Source of the DNA: Sutterella sp.
Lineage (GTDB): Bacteria; Pseudomonadota; Gammaproteobacteria; Burkholderiales; Burkholderiaceae_F
Assembly: GCF_030539355.1 (NCBI RefSeq)
Contig: NZ_JAUNSF010000001.1
Span: 84,343-148,342, forward strand
Direction of reading: 5' to 3'
Length of the DNA stretch: 64,000 bases
The notes beneath the pieces are model-generated. The model was not told the DNA's origin, did no database searches, and saw nothing but the letters and a program-made list of their open reading frames with translations. The position numbers and the translations under genes are program-made. Of this stretch, positions 29,493-37,646 are shown piece by piece. Each line of letters starts with the position of its first letter. The first letter of the stretch is position 1.

Positions 29493-29561
29493 AGAATTGA
29501 AGGTGAGGGACACCGGGGGACCGGTTCCGCGGAATGATTCTTTGAGAAGAAGGAAAGAAAA

Positions 29562-30044
29562 ATGGCAGAGAATCGCTGGGAACAGCGCGGCAGCGAACAG
29601 GACGTCGTTGATCTCCGTCCGGTGGACGGCTCGCGCGGCTACGCCTACTCCGAACCCATGTCGGGCACGCTCACCGTGGCCCACATCGTCTACGGCCTCC
29701 ACACGATCTCGATTCTGATCGGCTTCGCCACCGCCGGGATGTCGATCGCGGGCGCCTTCGTCTTCTCGGCGCCGTCGATCATCGCGGTCATTCTGAACTA
29801 TATCTTCCGCTCGGACGCCAACGGCACCTGGGCCGAGTCGCACTATTCGTGGCAGATCCGCACTTTCTGGTACGCGCTCCTCTGGATCGTCATTATCTAT
29901 CTGGTCGGCATGCTACTCATGTTCGCGCTGGGCTTGGGCATCTTCGTGATCCTCGGCGGCTTCCTCTTCCTCGGCATCTGGGTCGCGTACCGCATCCTCT
30001 ACGGCTGGAAGCGCCTCGTCTCGCGCCAGACCATGCCCATGTGA
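29562..30044 (+). CDS. DUF4870-like small membrane protein
   Basis: A 160-residue protein. A polar N-terminus of about 35 residues is followed by three to four hydrophobic segments (TVAHIVYGLHTISILIGFAT, PSIIAVILNYIF, TFWYALLWIVIIYLVGMLLM and IFVILGGFLFLGIWVAYRIL). The loop GTWAESHYSWQIRTFW is characteristic of this betaproteobacterial family. The function is unknown. The ATG follows AAGGAAAG. It is divergent from the hypothetical membrane-protein gene, with a 69-base shared promoter gap. Confidence 0.75.
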   Translation: MAENRWEQRGSEQDVVDLRPVDGSRGYAYSEPMSGTLTVAHIVYGLHTISILIGFATAGMSIAGAFVFSAPSIIAVILNYIFRSDANGTWAESHYSWQIRTFWYALLWIVIIYLVGMLLMFALGLGIFVILGGFLFLGIWVAYRILYGWKRLVSRQTMPM

Positions 30045-30128
30045 GGCGGTCGCGCGATATACTCGCGGCGCCCGGCGGCACATCTTGATCAACCTTCCGG
30101 GAATTTCTTCAGAAAGGAGTGACCCGGA

Positions 30129-30689
30129 ATGGCTCTCGGTGCAACCGTCTACAAAGCGCAGCTCTCGATATCCGACATTGACCGCGGCTGGTACGGCCAG
30201 CCGACGCTCACGATCGCGCGTCATCCGTCCGAGACCGAGGAGCGCCTGATGCTGCGCGCGCTCGCCTGGTGCATGCGCGCGGGCGAGCACCTCGAGTTCG
30301 GCCGCGGGCTCTCCACGGACGGCGATCCCGCCCTCTGGGAGGTCGACGACACGGGCGCCATCATCGAATGGGTCGAGCTCGGCGCCCCTGACGTACGCAC
30401 CGTGAGGAAGGCCGCGGGCAAGAGCGACCACGTGCTCGTCGTGGCCTACGACCAGGACCGCACCACCCCCTGGTGGGAGTCGGTGAAGGGTGAGTTCTCG
30501 AAGATCGACAAGCTCACCGTGGTCTTCGTCTGCGACGAGGAGGCCGCGCAGCTCGCCGCCATGGCGAGCCGCAACATGAAGCTCGCCGTGACGATCCAGG
30601 ACGGCGTGATCTGGGTGAGCAGCGACAAGGCGAACGTCCAGATCAATCCGGAGGTTCTCAAGCGCGAGTCGAACCGCTGGACGGACTGA
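30129..30689 (+). CDS. YaeQ family protein
   Basis: A 186-residue YaeQ protein, a compact variant of the PD-(D/E)XK nuclease fold. Family landmarks are the start ALGATVYKAQLSISDIDRGW, TIARHPSETEERLMLRALAW near residue 33, and DPALWEVDDTGAIIEWVELG. A good ribosome site (AAAGGAGTG) precedes the ATG, and a TATACT -10 candidate lies at 30058-30063. It has been linked to transcription antitermination in some bacteria; its role here is not shown. Confidence 0.9.
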   Translation: MALGATVYKAQLSISDIDRGWYGQPTLTIARHPSETEERLMLRALAWCMRAGEHLEFGRGLSTDGDPALWEVDDTGAIIEWVELGAPDVRTVRKAAGKSDHVLVVAYDQDRTTPWWESVKGEFSKIDKLTVVFVCDEEAAQLAAMASRNMKLAVTIQDGVIWVSSDKANVQINPEVLKRESNRWTD

Positions 30690-30719
30690 GATCCGTCAGG
30701 GAAGCGCAGAAGGACGTCC

Positions 30720-31112
30720 TCAGTGGACGTTGACGAGGCTCTCGGCCATTCTTGTGAAGGCACCCTCGAGGCGGAGCCGCAGCGCCGCGTCGGGCACCGT
30801 CTCCGCGAGCGCGGTGCGCATCACGCGGATCCACTCCCGCATCAGCTCCTCGGAGATGGGCAGAGACCGGTGACGCTCGCGCAGCATCGGGAGCCCGTGG
30901 CGCTCGTGATAGACCGCCGGGCCGCCGAGCCATCCGGACAGAAACTCTTGCAGCCTGCACTCATAGCCCTCGAGCCTGCCGGGCTTGTAGAGCGCGCGCA
31001 GGTGCTCCACGGAGGGGTCCTCGCGCAGAATGCGCACCGAGGCGCGGACGAGGCGGCGCACGCCTTCCTCGCCGCCGATGGCGCTGTAGAGAGTTGTGGT
31101 CCTGTCCTGCAT
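30720..31112 (-). CDS. Group II truncated hemoglobin
   Basis: A 130-residue heme protein of the trHbO-like class. The N-terminus LYSAIGGEEGVRRLV, the FLSGWLGGPAVYHERHG core, the LRERH proximal-His region and the Trp in REWIRVM fit group II globins. Such proteins bind O2 or NO and can detoxify NO or deliver O2. It lies 17 bases after ybgE, so it is probably co-transcribed with the cytochrome bd operon; bd oxidase is itself NO-tolerant. This pairing would suit an organism making NO from nitrate through Nap (inference). Confidence 0.87.
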   Translation of the reverse strand: MQDRTTTLYSAIGGEEGVRRLVRASVRILREDPSVEHLRALYKPGRLEGYECRLQEFLSGWLGGPAVYHERHGLPMLRERHRSLPISEELMREWIRVMRTALAETVPDAALRLRLEGAFTRMAESLVNVH

Positions 31113-31129
31113 GGCGGGTGAGAAATAAA

Positions 31130-31441
31130 TCAGTGGGGCAGGAAGACCGCTGCGCCGCAGCCGAGCAGGAGCGCCCAGCCGACGAGCGGGTGAAGCACGA
31201 TGCGCAGGATGCGGTGCTCGGGCGTGAAGCCGAAGCCGTGCACCCAGAGAATGCTCATGCCGAGCAGCATCCCCTCGAGCGGTCCGTGCGGCACGCCCGC
31301 CGCGTCGTGCGCGACCGCCCTCGGGTAGAGGACGATCACGAGCGCGGTGGCAATCGCCGCAAGGATCGAGAGCGTGCGCAGGAATCCGCCGGCGCCCTTC
31401 TTCGCGGGCGCCGGGGTGACGTCATTCCCTGCTTCAGTCAT
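31130..31441 (-). CDS. ybgE: Cyd operon protein YbgE-like
   Basis: A 103-residue membrane protein. A Pro/Ala/Lys-rich N-terminus is followed by hydrophobic segments near residues 22-40 (LSILAAIATALVIVLYPRAV) and 82-101 (VLHPLVGWALLLGCGAAVFL). The middle GMSILWVHGFGFTPEHRILR resembles the YbgE family usually found after cydX. The start at 31441 overlaps the cydX stop by 8 bases. The biochemical role is unknown. Confidence 0.8.
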   Translation of the reverse strand: MTEAGNDVTPAPAKKGAGGFLRTLSILAAIATALVIVLYPRAVAHDAAGVPHGPLEGMLLGMSILWVHGFGFTPEHRILRIVLHPLVGWALLLGCGAAVFLPH

Positions 31442-31520
31442 TGCGGGCGGCGACGGTTTCAAGCGTCGCGGCGAGCAGGATGGCGAAGGCAAGGCCGAAG
31501 ATCCAGTAGAAGTAGCACAT
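31434..31520 (-). CDS. cydX: Cytochrome bd small subunit CydX
   Basis: A 28-residue single-helix subunit that stabilises CydAB and its hemes. The sequence begins MCYFYWIFGLAFAI and ends AARND; the Y-F-x-W-I-x-G-x-x-x-A pattern is the family signature. It lies between cydB and ybgE, overlaps the ybgE start by 8 bases, and is too short for ordinary gene-length cut-offs. It is 72 bases after the cydB stop. Confidence 0.9.
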   Translation of the reverse strand: MCYFYWIFGLAFAILLAATLETVAARND

Positions 31521-31592
31521 GGAAGATGTCTCCGAAAAAAGTTTCCGTCGGGCCGCCCTGCCCGCGGGCGGGGCGGCCGGTGAAGCTTCCTC

Positions 31593-32732
31593 TTAGTAGA
31601 GCGAGTGCGTGTTCTTTTCGATGTACTCGCCCGTGAGCTTGCCGCTCATGACGCGGTAGGCCCAGGTCGTGTAGAAGAGCACGATCGGCAGGAAGATGAG
31701 CGTCACGAAGAACATGATCTCAAGCGTGAGCTGCGAGCTCGTGCAGTCCCAGACGGTGAGGCCGGCGTTCAACATCGTCGACGAGGGCATCACGAACGGG
31801 AACATGGCGCCGAGCGGCGTGAGCACGATGCCGAGGAGCGTGAGCGCGGAGCAGAGGATCGCGAGCCAGTAGCGGCCGGCGCGGACCATCACGGCACCCG
31901 CGAGCGGGGCGAGCACGCCGATCACGGGGAGAACCCACAGAACCGGGCAGGCGGCGTAGTTGCGGAACCAGGCGCCTTCGACGACCTCGACGGTCTTGGC
32001 GAGCGGGTTCGCAGGACCGGCCGGGTCAAGACCCGCGGTCGCGACGTAGCCGTCGATGCCGGCCCAGACCCAGACGCCGCCGAGCACAAAGAGGACGGCC
32101 GTGAGGACGCCGGAGAGGCTCGAGACCTTGACCGCGCGGGCGTGCAGATCACCCTCGGTGCGCAGAGCGAGGTAGTTCGCGCCGTGGAAGATGATCATGG
32201 CGAGGGCGAGGACGCCGCACAGCAGGCCGAACGGATTGAGGAGGCCGAAGAAGCTGCCCGTGTAGATCGGGCGGGCCGTGGCGTCAATCTCGAAGGGAAC
32301 GCCCTGGAGCAGATTGCCGAAGGCGACGCCGCAGATCACCGGCGGGATGGCCGAGCCGAGGAACAGCAGCCAGTCCCACGAGGAGCGCCAGCGCTCGGCG
32401 GGCACCTTGCTGCGGTAGTCGAAGGCGAGCGGGCGGAGCATCAGGGCGAGCAGGATGACGAGCATCGCCCAGTAGAAGCCCGAGAACGCCACGGCGTACA
32501 TCATCGGCCACGCGGCGAACATGGCGCCGCCGCCGGTGATGAACCAGACCTGGTTGCCGTCCCAGTGCGGGGCGACGGAGTTGATCATGATTCGACGCTC
32601 GGTGTCGTTCTTGCCGAGGAACGGGAGCAGCGAACCCACGCCCATGTCCTGGCCGTCCATGATGGTGAAGCCGACGAGCAGCACACCGATGAAGAGCCAC
32701 CAGATGGCCTTGAGGATTTCATAGTCAATCAT
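31593..32732 (-). CDS. cydB: Cytochrome bd ubiquinol oxidase subunit II
   Basis: Subunit II of the bd-type quinol oxidase, 379 residues, about eight transmembrane helices. The N-terminus MIDYEILKAIWWLFIGVLLV and GFTIMDGQDMGVGSLLPFLG are diagnostic. The PHWDGNQVWFITGGGAMFAAW segment is near residue 53. ATG 32732 was chosen over a longer open frame because the family starts there. cydA ends 20 bases upstream. Confidence 0.96.
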   Translation of the reverse strand: MIDYEILKAIWWLFIGVLLVGFTIMDGQDMGVGSLLPFLGKNDTERRIMINSVAPHWDGNQVWFITGGGAMFAAWPMMYAVAFSGFYWAMLVILLALMLRPLAFDYRSKVPAERWRSSWDWLLFLGSAIPPVICGVAFGNLLQGVPFEIDATARPIYTGSFFGLLNPFGLLCGVLALAMIIFHGANYLALRTEGDLHARAVKVSSLSGVLTAVLFVLGGVWVWAGIDGYVATAGLDPAGPANPLAKTVEVVEGAWFRNYAACPVLWVLPVIGVLAPLAGAVMVRAGRYWLAILCSALTLLGIVLTPLGAMFPFVMPSSTMLNAGLTVWDCTSSQLTLEIMFFVTLIFLPIVLFYTTWAYRVMSGKLTGEYIEKNTHSLY

Positions 32733-32752
32733 TTTGCTTATACCTCTGGGAG

Positions 32753-34300
32753 TTACTGCTCGAAGTGGTAGCGGCCGGTGCCGAGCGAGCTCGGACCCTT
32801 CTTGCTGAAGCGGATCATGAGCCACATTTCGGCGACGAGCATGAGGGTGTAGAGCACGACGAAGCCGAGGATCGAGCCGATCAGGTCACCCGTGGAGAGC
32901 GACGAGACCGAGAGGTGCGTCGGAAGGATGTTGTAGATGGTCCAGGGCTGACGGCCGTATTCGGCGACGAACCAGCCCGCCTCGCAGGCGATCCAGGGGA
33001 GCGGCAGCGCGAGGAGCGTGAGCCTGAGGAACAAGGGCTTCTCGGCGAGCGTGTTCTTCATCGAGAAGAAGAGGCCTGCGATGAAGAAGAAGGCGAGCGC
33101 GAGACCGCAGGAGATCATCACGCGGAAGCTCCAGAACATCGGCGCGACCTGCGGGGTCGTGTCGGCGGCGGCCTGCTTGATCATCTCAGGCGTGGCCTGC
33201 GAGACGTCCTCGGTGTACTTCTTCAGAAGCAGACCGAAGCCGAGGTCCTGCTGCAGGGCGGAGAACTCGGCGCGAAGCTGCTCGTTCTTCGGATCCTTGC
33301 GGAGCTGCTCGAGGGTCGCGACGGCCTTCTGGCCGTTGACGATGCGGGCCTCGGCCTCCTGCTCGAGCTGCTTGATGCCCGGGATCTCGGTCGAGAGCGA
33401 CCTCGTGCCCATCAGGCCGAACACCCAGGGGACGCTGATCTCCATGGCGTTCTTCTGCTCGGCGTCGCTCGGAATGGCGAAGAGCGTGAGCGGAGCCGGG
33501 GCCTCGTGGGTCTCCCAGGTCGCTTCCATGGCGGCGATCTTCGTGGGCTGGTCGCGCGTGACGAGGAAGCCCGACTCGTCGCCCATGTGCAGCGTGAGCA
33601 CGCTCGCGATGATGCCGAAGGCCGCGGCGATGCGGAAGGAGGCGGCCGCGAACTTCACGTCCTGGCGCTTCAGGAGGTAGTACGCGGAGACGGCCATCAC
33701 GAAGAAGGCGCCCGTCATGTAGCCGCCGCCCACGGTGTGGACGAACTTGGCCTGGGCCCACTCACTCGTGAAGACAGCCCAGAAGTTCGTCATCTCCATG
33801 CGCATCGTCTCGAAGTTGAACTCGGCGCCGGTGGGATACATCATCCAGCCGTTGGCGACGAGAATCCAGAGCGCGGAGAGGTTCGAGCCGAGCGCCATCA
33901 GGAAGGTGACGAGCAGGTGCTTGCCCTTCGAGAGACGATCCCAGCCGAAGAAGAAGAGGCCGATGAAGGTCGACTCCATGAAGAAGGCCATCAGGCCCTC
34001 GATCGCGAGCGGGGCGCCGAAGATGTCGCCGACGTAGTGCGAGTAATAGGCCCAGTTCGTGCCGAACTGGAATTCCATGGTGATGCCGGTGGCGACACCG
34101 AGAGCGAAGTTGATGCCGAAGAGCTTGCCCCAGAAGCGGGTCATGTCCTTGTACATCTCCTTGCCGGTGATGACGTACGTCACCTCCATCGCCACAAGCA
34201 GGAACGAGAGTCCGAGCGTCAGTGGCACGAAGATGAAGTGGTACATCGCGGTCAGCGCAAACTGAAGTCGCGACAGGTCAACAAGATCAGTGGGGATCAT
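32753..34300 (-). CDS. cydA: Cytochrome bd ubiquinol oxidase subunit I
   Basis: Carries hemes b558, b595 and d and the quinol site; reduces O2 to water at high affinity. The length of 515 residues and the extended Q-loop (about 250-390) match the long-loop class seen in E. coli. Visible ligands are His21 (TAMYHFIF) and the His in [11 protein letters not shown]; the GRQPW motif with its flanking AEYG is intact. ATG 34300 follows GGAGTCCTCA, a good ribosome site; an in-frame TTG at 34312 is less likely. Confidence 0.97.
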   Translation of the reverse strand: MIPTDLVDLSRLQFALTAMYHFIFVPLTLGLSFLLVAMEVTYVITGKEMYKDMTRFWGKLFGINFALGVATGITMEFQFGTNWAYYSHYVGDIFGAPLAIEGLMAFFMESTFIGLFFFGWDRLSKGKHLLVTFLMALGSNLSALWILVANGWMMYPTGAEFNFETMRMEMTNFWAVFTSEWAQAKFVHTVGGGYMTGAFFVMAVSAYYLLKRQDVKFAAASFRIAAAFGIIASVLTLHMGDESGFLVTRDQPTKIAAMEATWETHEAPAPLTLFAIPSDAEQKNAMEISVPWVFGLMGTRSLSTEIPGIKQLEQEAEARIVNGQKAVATLEQLRKDPKNEQLRAEFSALQQDLGFGLLLKKYTEDVSQATPEMIKQAAADTTPQVAPMFWSFRVMISCGLALAFFFIAGLFFSMKNTLAEKPLFLRLTLLALPLPWIACEAGWFVAEYGRQPWTIYNILPTHLSVSSLSTGDLIGSILGFVVLYTLMLVAEMWLMIRFSKKGPSSLGTGRYHFEQ

Positions 34301-34315
34301 TGAGGACTCCAAGGT

Positions 34316-34528
34316 TTATTTGAGAGGTGGTTGTTGTTCTGTGGCGGCCGGGGCGGAGGTCTCCCCGAGCAGCACGGCTCCGAGCTTTTCGGGCGTGACG
34401 TCCGGGCGGTGCGACGGGCTGAAGAAGCACCACCAGAGGCAGAAGATCAGGAAGAGCTTCACGGCGACGAAGAGCGCGATCTCGACGATGAGCCGGGGTC
34501 GTCTCCGGGCGGAGGCTGAGTTTTCCAT
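34316..34528 (-). CDS. cydP: Cytochrome oxidase small subunit CydP-like
   Basis: A 70-residue protein with a basic N-terminus, one transmembrane helix (about residues 16-36, including KLFLIFCLWWCFF) and a soluble Pro-rich tail. The KLxLIxxLWWxFF pattern and its place 15 bases before cydA match the small protein annotated CydP in Betaproteobacteria. The role is presumed to be bd oxidase assembly or stability. Confidence 0.75.
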   Translation of the reverse strand: MENSASARRRPRLIVEIALFVAVKLFLIFCLWWCFFSPSHRPDVTPEKLGAVLLGETSAPAATEQQPPLK

Positions 34529-34711
34529 GAGTGCGGTCCTCTGTCTGAAGAGAAAAGCGGAGTGAATCAGATAGGCTCATCTTAAAGACTCCGTCTATCG
34601 GCCTGTAGTCCCTCGGGAACGCCCGGAAAGGGTTTGACAGGGCCCGCGCGCAATGACACACTGCCACTGTGTCAGTTGGCAGTGACTGGCAGTTGGTTTT
34701 GGCAGAAAGAT
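34529..34711. promoter_or_regulatory. Divergent cydP / regulator promoter region with TGGCAG repeats
   Basis: TGGCAG occurs at 34677, 34687, 34700 and 34713 (spacings 10, 13, 13), the last overlapping the regulator start. An inverted copy, CTGCCA, is at 34661-34666. CACTGCCA (34659-34666) and TGGCAGTG (34677-34684) form an 8-bp dyad with a 10-base spacer. TTGACA at 34634-34639 is a candidate -35 without a clear -10. The layout suggests binding by the adjacent regulator (inference). Confidence 0.55.
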
Positions 34712-35998
34712 ATGGCAGTCAGCGCGGAGTTCCAGGGAATATTGGATGCGCTCGAGGAGCCGCGGCTTCTCGTGCGCACGGACTACACGGTCGCGTACGC
34801 GAACCGCGCCTTCCGGCGGCGCTTCGGCGTGGAGGCCTTCGAGGGCCGGCGCTGTCACGAGCTCGTCTTCCATTCGCTCAGGCCCTGCTCGGCCTGCGGC
34901 CGCGGCTGCCCGCTCGAGCGCGCGGCCTTCTCCCGCCGGGTCGAGCGCACCGTCGAGCGCGAGTTCGTCCCCGGGGGCGAGCGGTTCCTCGAGATCGAGT
35001 CGGTGCCCGTGGCGACGGCCGACGGCAACCCGGTCTACTTCATGGAGCGCATCCTCGTGCGCGACGACGCCGAGAGCGCCTCAATGCGCGAGGGCGTGGT
35101 AATGAAGAGTCCCGCGGCGCGCCAGGTCGTGCACGCGATCGCGCGCGTGGCGGCCGAGGAGGTGCCGGTGCTCTTCTGCGGCCCGGGCGGGAGCGGCAAG
35201 TCGAGCTTCGCGCGGCTGCTGCATGACAACAGCCGCCGGGCCGTGAACGCGCTCGTGAAGCTCGACTGCGCGGCCCTCACCGACAAGCGCTTCGAGGACG
35301 AGCTCCTCGGGCGTGCGAGCCATCTTGGCGGCGAGCGCACGGGCGGCCTCTCGGCGCAGCCGGGCGGCACGCTTTACTTCGACGAGATCGCGGCCCTTTC
35401 GCCGGGGCTCCAGAAGCGTCTTCTCACGCTGCTCGAGTCCGGGCTCGTGCGCGAGGCCGGCAGCGCCCAGAGCGTCGCCGTCGACTGGCGCATCGTCTGC
35501 GCGACGAGCGCCCCGGATCCCGACCAACTCGTCGAGAAGGGGCTGCTCAGGCGCGACCTCTGGCTGCGGCTCTCGGTGGCGCGCATCGACGTCCCGGCGC
35601 TCCGGGACCGCAGGGAGGACCTCCCCGAGCTCGCCCGCATCATTCTCAAGATGATCGGCGGGGGCTCGCCCGCCGAGCTCACGCCCGCTGCGGAGGCGGC
35701 GCTCGCCGGGCGCGAGTGGCCCGGCAACATCAGGGAGCTCGAGTGCGCACTCGCGCGAGCGCAGATTTTCGCGAGAGGGAGGAAAATCCTTCCCGAGGAC
35801 ATTGCCGAGTCACCCGCCGCGCGCTCCAGAGACCGTGCGCCGGCGCCCGTGCCGGCGGACTCGGGCGAGGCGCTCCTCGCCCGCGAAAAGGAATGGCGCG
35901 GCTCGCGCCGCGAACTCGCCCGTGCCATGGGACTCTCGGAGCGGACGCTCTACCGCAGGCTCCGCGAGGCGAAGGCCGGACAGACTGACAGGGACTGA
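34712..35998 (+). CDS. PAS-containing NtrC-like regulator lacking GAFTGA
   Basis: A 428-residue regulator. An N-terminal PAS domain (residues about 8-120) carries a Cys cluster, CHELVFHSLRPCSACGRGC. A AAA+ domain follows with Walker A GPGGSGKSSF and Walker B-like GGTLYFDEIAAL. A C-terminal Fis-type HTH has RRELARAMGLSERTLYRRL. The position of the sigma-54-contacting GAFTGA loop instead reads SHLGGERTGG, so it probably acts without sigma-54 contact, as TyrR does. ATG 34712 gives the PAS start; an upstream in-frame start at 34634 would run through the repeat region. It is divergent from cydP and 6 bases before a hydrolase gene. Confidence 0.85.
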   Translation: MAVSAEFQGILDALEEPRLLVRTDYTVAYANRAFRRRFGVEAFEGRRCHELVFHSLRPCSACGRGCPLERAAFSRRVERTVEREFVPGGERFLEIESVPVATADGNPVYFMERILVRDDAESASMREGVVMKSPAARQVVHAIARVAAEEVPVLFCGPGGSGKSSFARLLHDNSRRAVNALVKLDCAALTDKRFEDELLGRASHLGGERTGGLSAQPGGTLYFDEIAALSPGLQKRLLTLLESGLVREAGSAQSVAVDWRIVCATSAPDPDQLVEKGLLRRDLWLRLSVARIDVPALRDRREDLPELARIILKMIGGGSPAELTPAAEAALAGREWPGNIRELECALARAQIFARGRKILPEDIAESPAARSRDRAPAPVPADSGEALLAREKEWRGSRRELARAMGLSERTLYRRLREAKAGQTDRD

Positions 35999-36004
35999 AA
36001 TTTC

Positions 36005-36937
36005 ATGAGGATTTGCATCCGCAACCCCGAACCGGATCCGCAGCTCTTCTATCCGCTCGTCGAAGGGGAGGAGCGCATCACGGTGCGGCGCGAAGACGCC
36101 GTCATCACCGCCGCGCTCGCCCGCGCCCGCGGCGAATGCCGCGGACTCGTCGTGCTCGTGCACGGCGCGGCCTCGAACGCCTCGCGCTGGGAGGAGTTCA
36201 CGGAGAAGACGGCGCTGCGCGAGCACTGGGACGTGCTGCGCTTTGATCTCCGGGGACACGGGGCGAGCCCCACGCGGACGCCCGCCACGCTCGAGCGCCA
36301 CGCGGGCGACATCGAGGCACTGCTCAGGGCCGCGGGCCATGAACGCGCGGTGATCCTCGGGCACAGTCTCGGCGCGGCGATCGCGATGCGGTTCGCCGAC
36401 GAGCACCGCGAGGCGGTCAAGGGGCTCGTCCTCCTCGATCCGCTCCTCTCGGGGTGCCTCACGGAGAAGGCGATCCGCATGCGCAGGAAGCGCTGGATGC
36501 CCGTGACGCTCGAGATCATCGGCCGCTTCACCCGTGCGCTCGGGATAGAGCGGCGCCTCCCGTTCCACAGCCTGAGAAAGGGCGACGAGGCCGCGCGCCT
36601 CAAGATCGCCGAGGGCGGCGAGGCGCTCGAGGCCTTCGTGAAGGAGTACTCCTCGCCCTGGCGCGACCTCGTCCACATCCATCTCGCCGACTATGCGCGC
36701 GACCTGCTCGAGGTCGGGCGCCCCACGCCGGACCTCTCGCCTCTCAGGGTGCCCGTCCTCGTGATCGGCGCCTCGTCGGGGAGCTTCACGAGCCCCGAGA
36801 GGATGCGCGAGAAGGTCGCGGGGCTCGCCGCGGGCGAGTTCACGCTGCTCGAGTGCCGGCACTGGCCGGTGACGGAGTGCCTCGGCGACCTGATGCACGT
36901 GGTCGAGGACTGGGCGGAGCGCCGGCTCGGAGCCTGA
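36005..36937 (+). CDS. Alpha/beta-fold hydrolase
   Basis: A 310-residue cytoplasmic hydrolase. The oxyanion-hole segment VVLVHGAASNASRWEEF (about residue 49), the DLRGHG strand, and the nucleophile elbow GHSLGAA (Ser about residue 120) are intact. A helical cap follows (ALGIERRLPFHSLRKGDEAA). The catalytic His is likely in LLECRHWPVTE near residue 284. There is no signal peptide. It is co-directional with and 6 bases after the PAS regulator, so probably co-transcribed. The substrate is unknown. Confidence 0.87.
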   Translation: MRICIRNPEPDPQLFYPLVEGEERITVRREDAVITAALARARGECRGLVVLVHGAASNASRWEEFTEKTALREHWDVLRFDLRGHGASPTRTPATLERHAGDIEALLRAAGHERAVILGHSLGAAIAMRFADEHREAVKGLVLLDPLLSGCLTEKAIRMRRKRWMPVTLEIIGRFTRALGIERRLPFHSLRKGDEAARLKIAEGGEALEAFVKEYSSPWRDLVHIHLADYARDLLEVGRPTPDLSPLRVPVLVIGASSGSFTSPERMREKVAGLAAGEFTLLECRHWPVTECLGDLMHVVEDWAERRLGA

Positions 36938-36947
36938 CGCGCAAAAG

Positions 36948-36985
36948 AAAACCGCCTGCGGGCACCGGAATCCCTCAGGCGGTTT
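36948..36985. terminator. Bidirectional terminator after the hydrolase
   Basis: AAACCGCCTG (36949-36958) pairs with CAGGCGGTTT (36976-36985), preceded by an A-rich run. It separates convergent genes. Confidence 0.75.
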
Positions 36986-37013
36986 GCTGGCGCGTGAACA
37001 CGCGTTCCACTCT

Positions 37014-37523
37014 TTACTTGGCTGCGGAGGCGGCCTCCTGACCGCCCTCGGGCTGCTCCTCATCGTGATTGACGACGATGCGGACGATCGGGGGCGCGAC
37101 AGCGGCGTCCTCCTCACGGATGCCCCAGACCTCAAGAAGCTCAGCCTGGGAAGGCATTTCCTCGACGGGACGGGAACGGCGCAGCTTGAGCGAGTTGCGC
37201 ACGATGCCTTCGACGACATCGAGCGGCAGGCAGTTGAGGTCACGGAAATTGACGCAGCGGTGCTCCTGATCAAGGCCTTTCCAACGGCCTTCGTTGCCGG
37301 CCGCGGCGTCCTGTTCCGCGTAGTAAAGGGTGAGAGACTTCTCATGGGACTTGACGGCGAAGATCGGCCCGTCAAGCTCATAGAAGGCGAGCCCGAAGCG
37401 CATGCTCTCGCGCACGCCGCGGGCGGAACGACGGATCATGCTGCAGACTCTGGCCATAGCGACACGACGGTCGTTGGGCAGGCTCTGGAGGTAACCCCCC
37501 ACAGTGGTGGCTGCAGGAACCAT
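37014..37523 (-). CDS. DUF1801 (YdhG-like) domain protein
   Basis: A 169-residue cytoplasmic protein. The N-terminal 110 residues match DUF1801 (VGGYLQSLPNDRRVAMARV, then RFGLAFYELDGPIFAVKSHE and CVNFRDLNCLPLDVVEGIVR). The fold resembles bacterial frataxin-like iron chaperones, but function in this family is mostly unassigned. The C-terminus is acidic and Glu/Ala-rich. It is a single gene, with a terminator downstream at 36948. Confidence 0.78.
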   Translation of the reverse strand: MVPAATTVGGYLQSLPNDRRVAMARVCSMIRRSARGVRESMRFGLAFYELDGPIFAVKSHEKSLTLYYAEQDAAAGNEGRWKGLDQEHRCVNFRDLNCLPLDVVEGIVRNSLKLRRSRPVEEMPSQAELLEVWGIREEDAAVAPPIVRIVVNHDEEQPEGGQEAASAAK

Positions 37524-37646
37524 GACGACTTTTCCCCTATTAAAAGCAAAGACTCTGCTTCATCCCTGAAGGCAGAGCTGACGAACATCTGATTTTACCC
37601 TAACCGGAGGGGAAATTTCCGACAGGGACAGTCAGGATTTGCGGAA

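Noticed and set aside
32765-34303. A 512-codon plus-strand frame opposite cydA
   Set aside because: Charged low-complexity translation with no motif; cydA is unambiguous.
34686-34710. Possible sigma-54 promoter (TGGCAG ... TTTTGGC) before the PAS regulator
   Set aside because: The GG-to-GC spacing is 12 rather than the 10 required, and the sequence is better explained as part of the TGGCAG repeat set.
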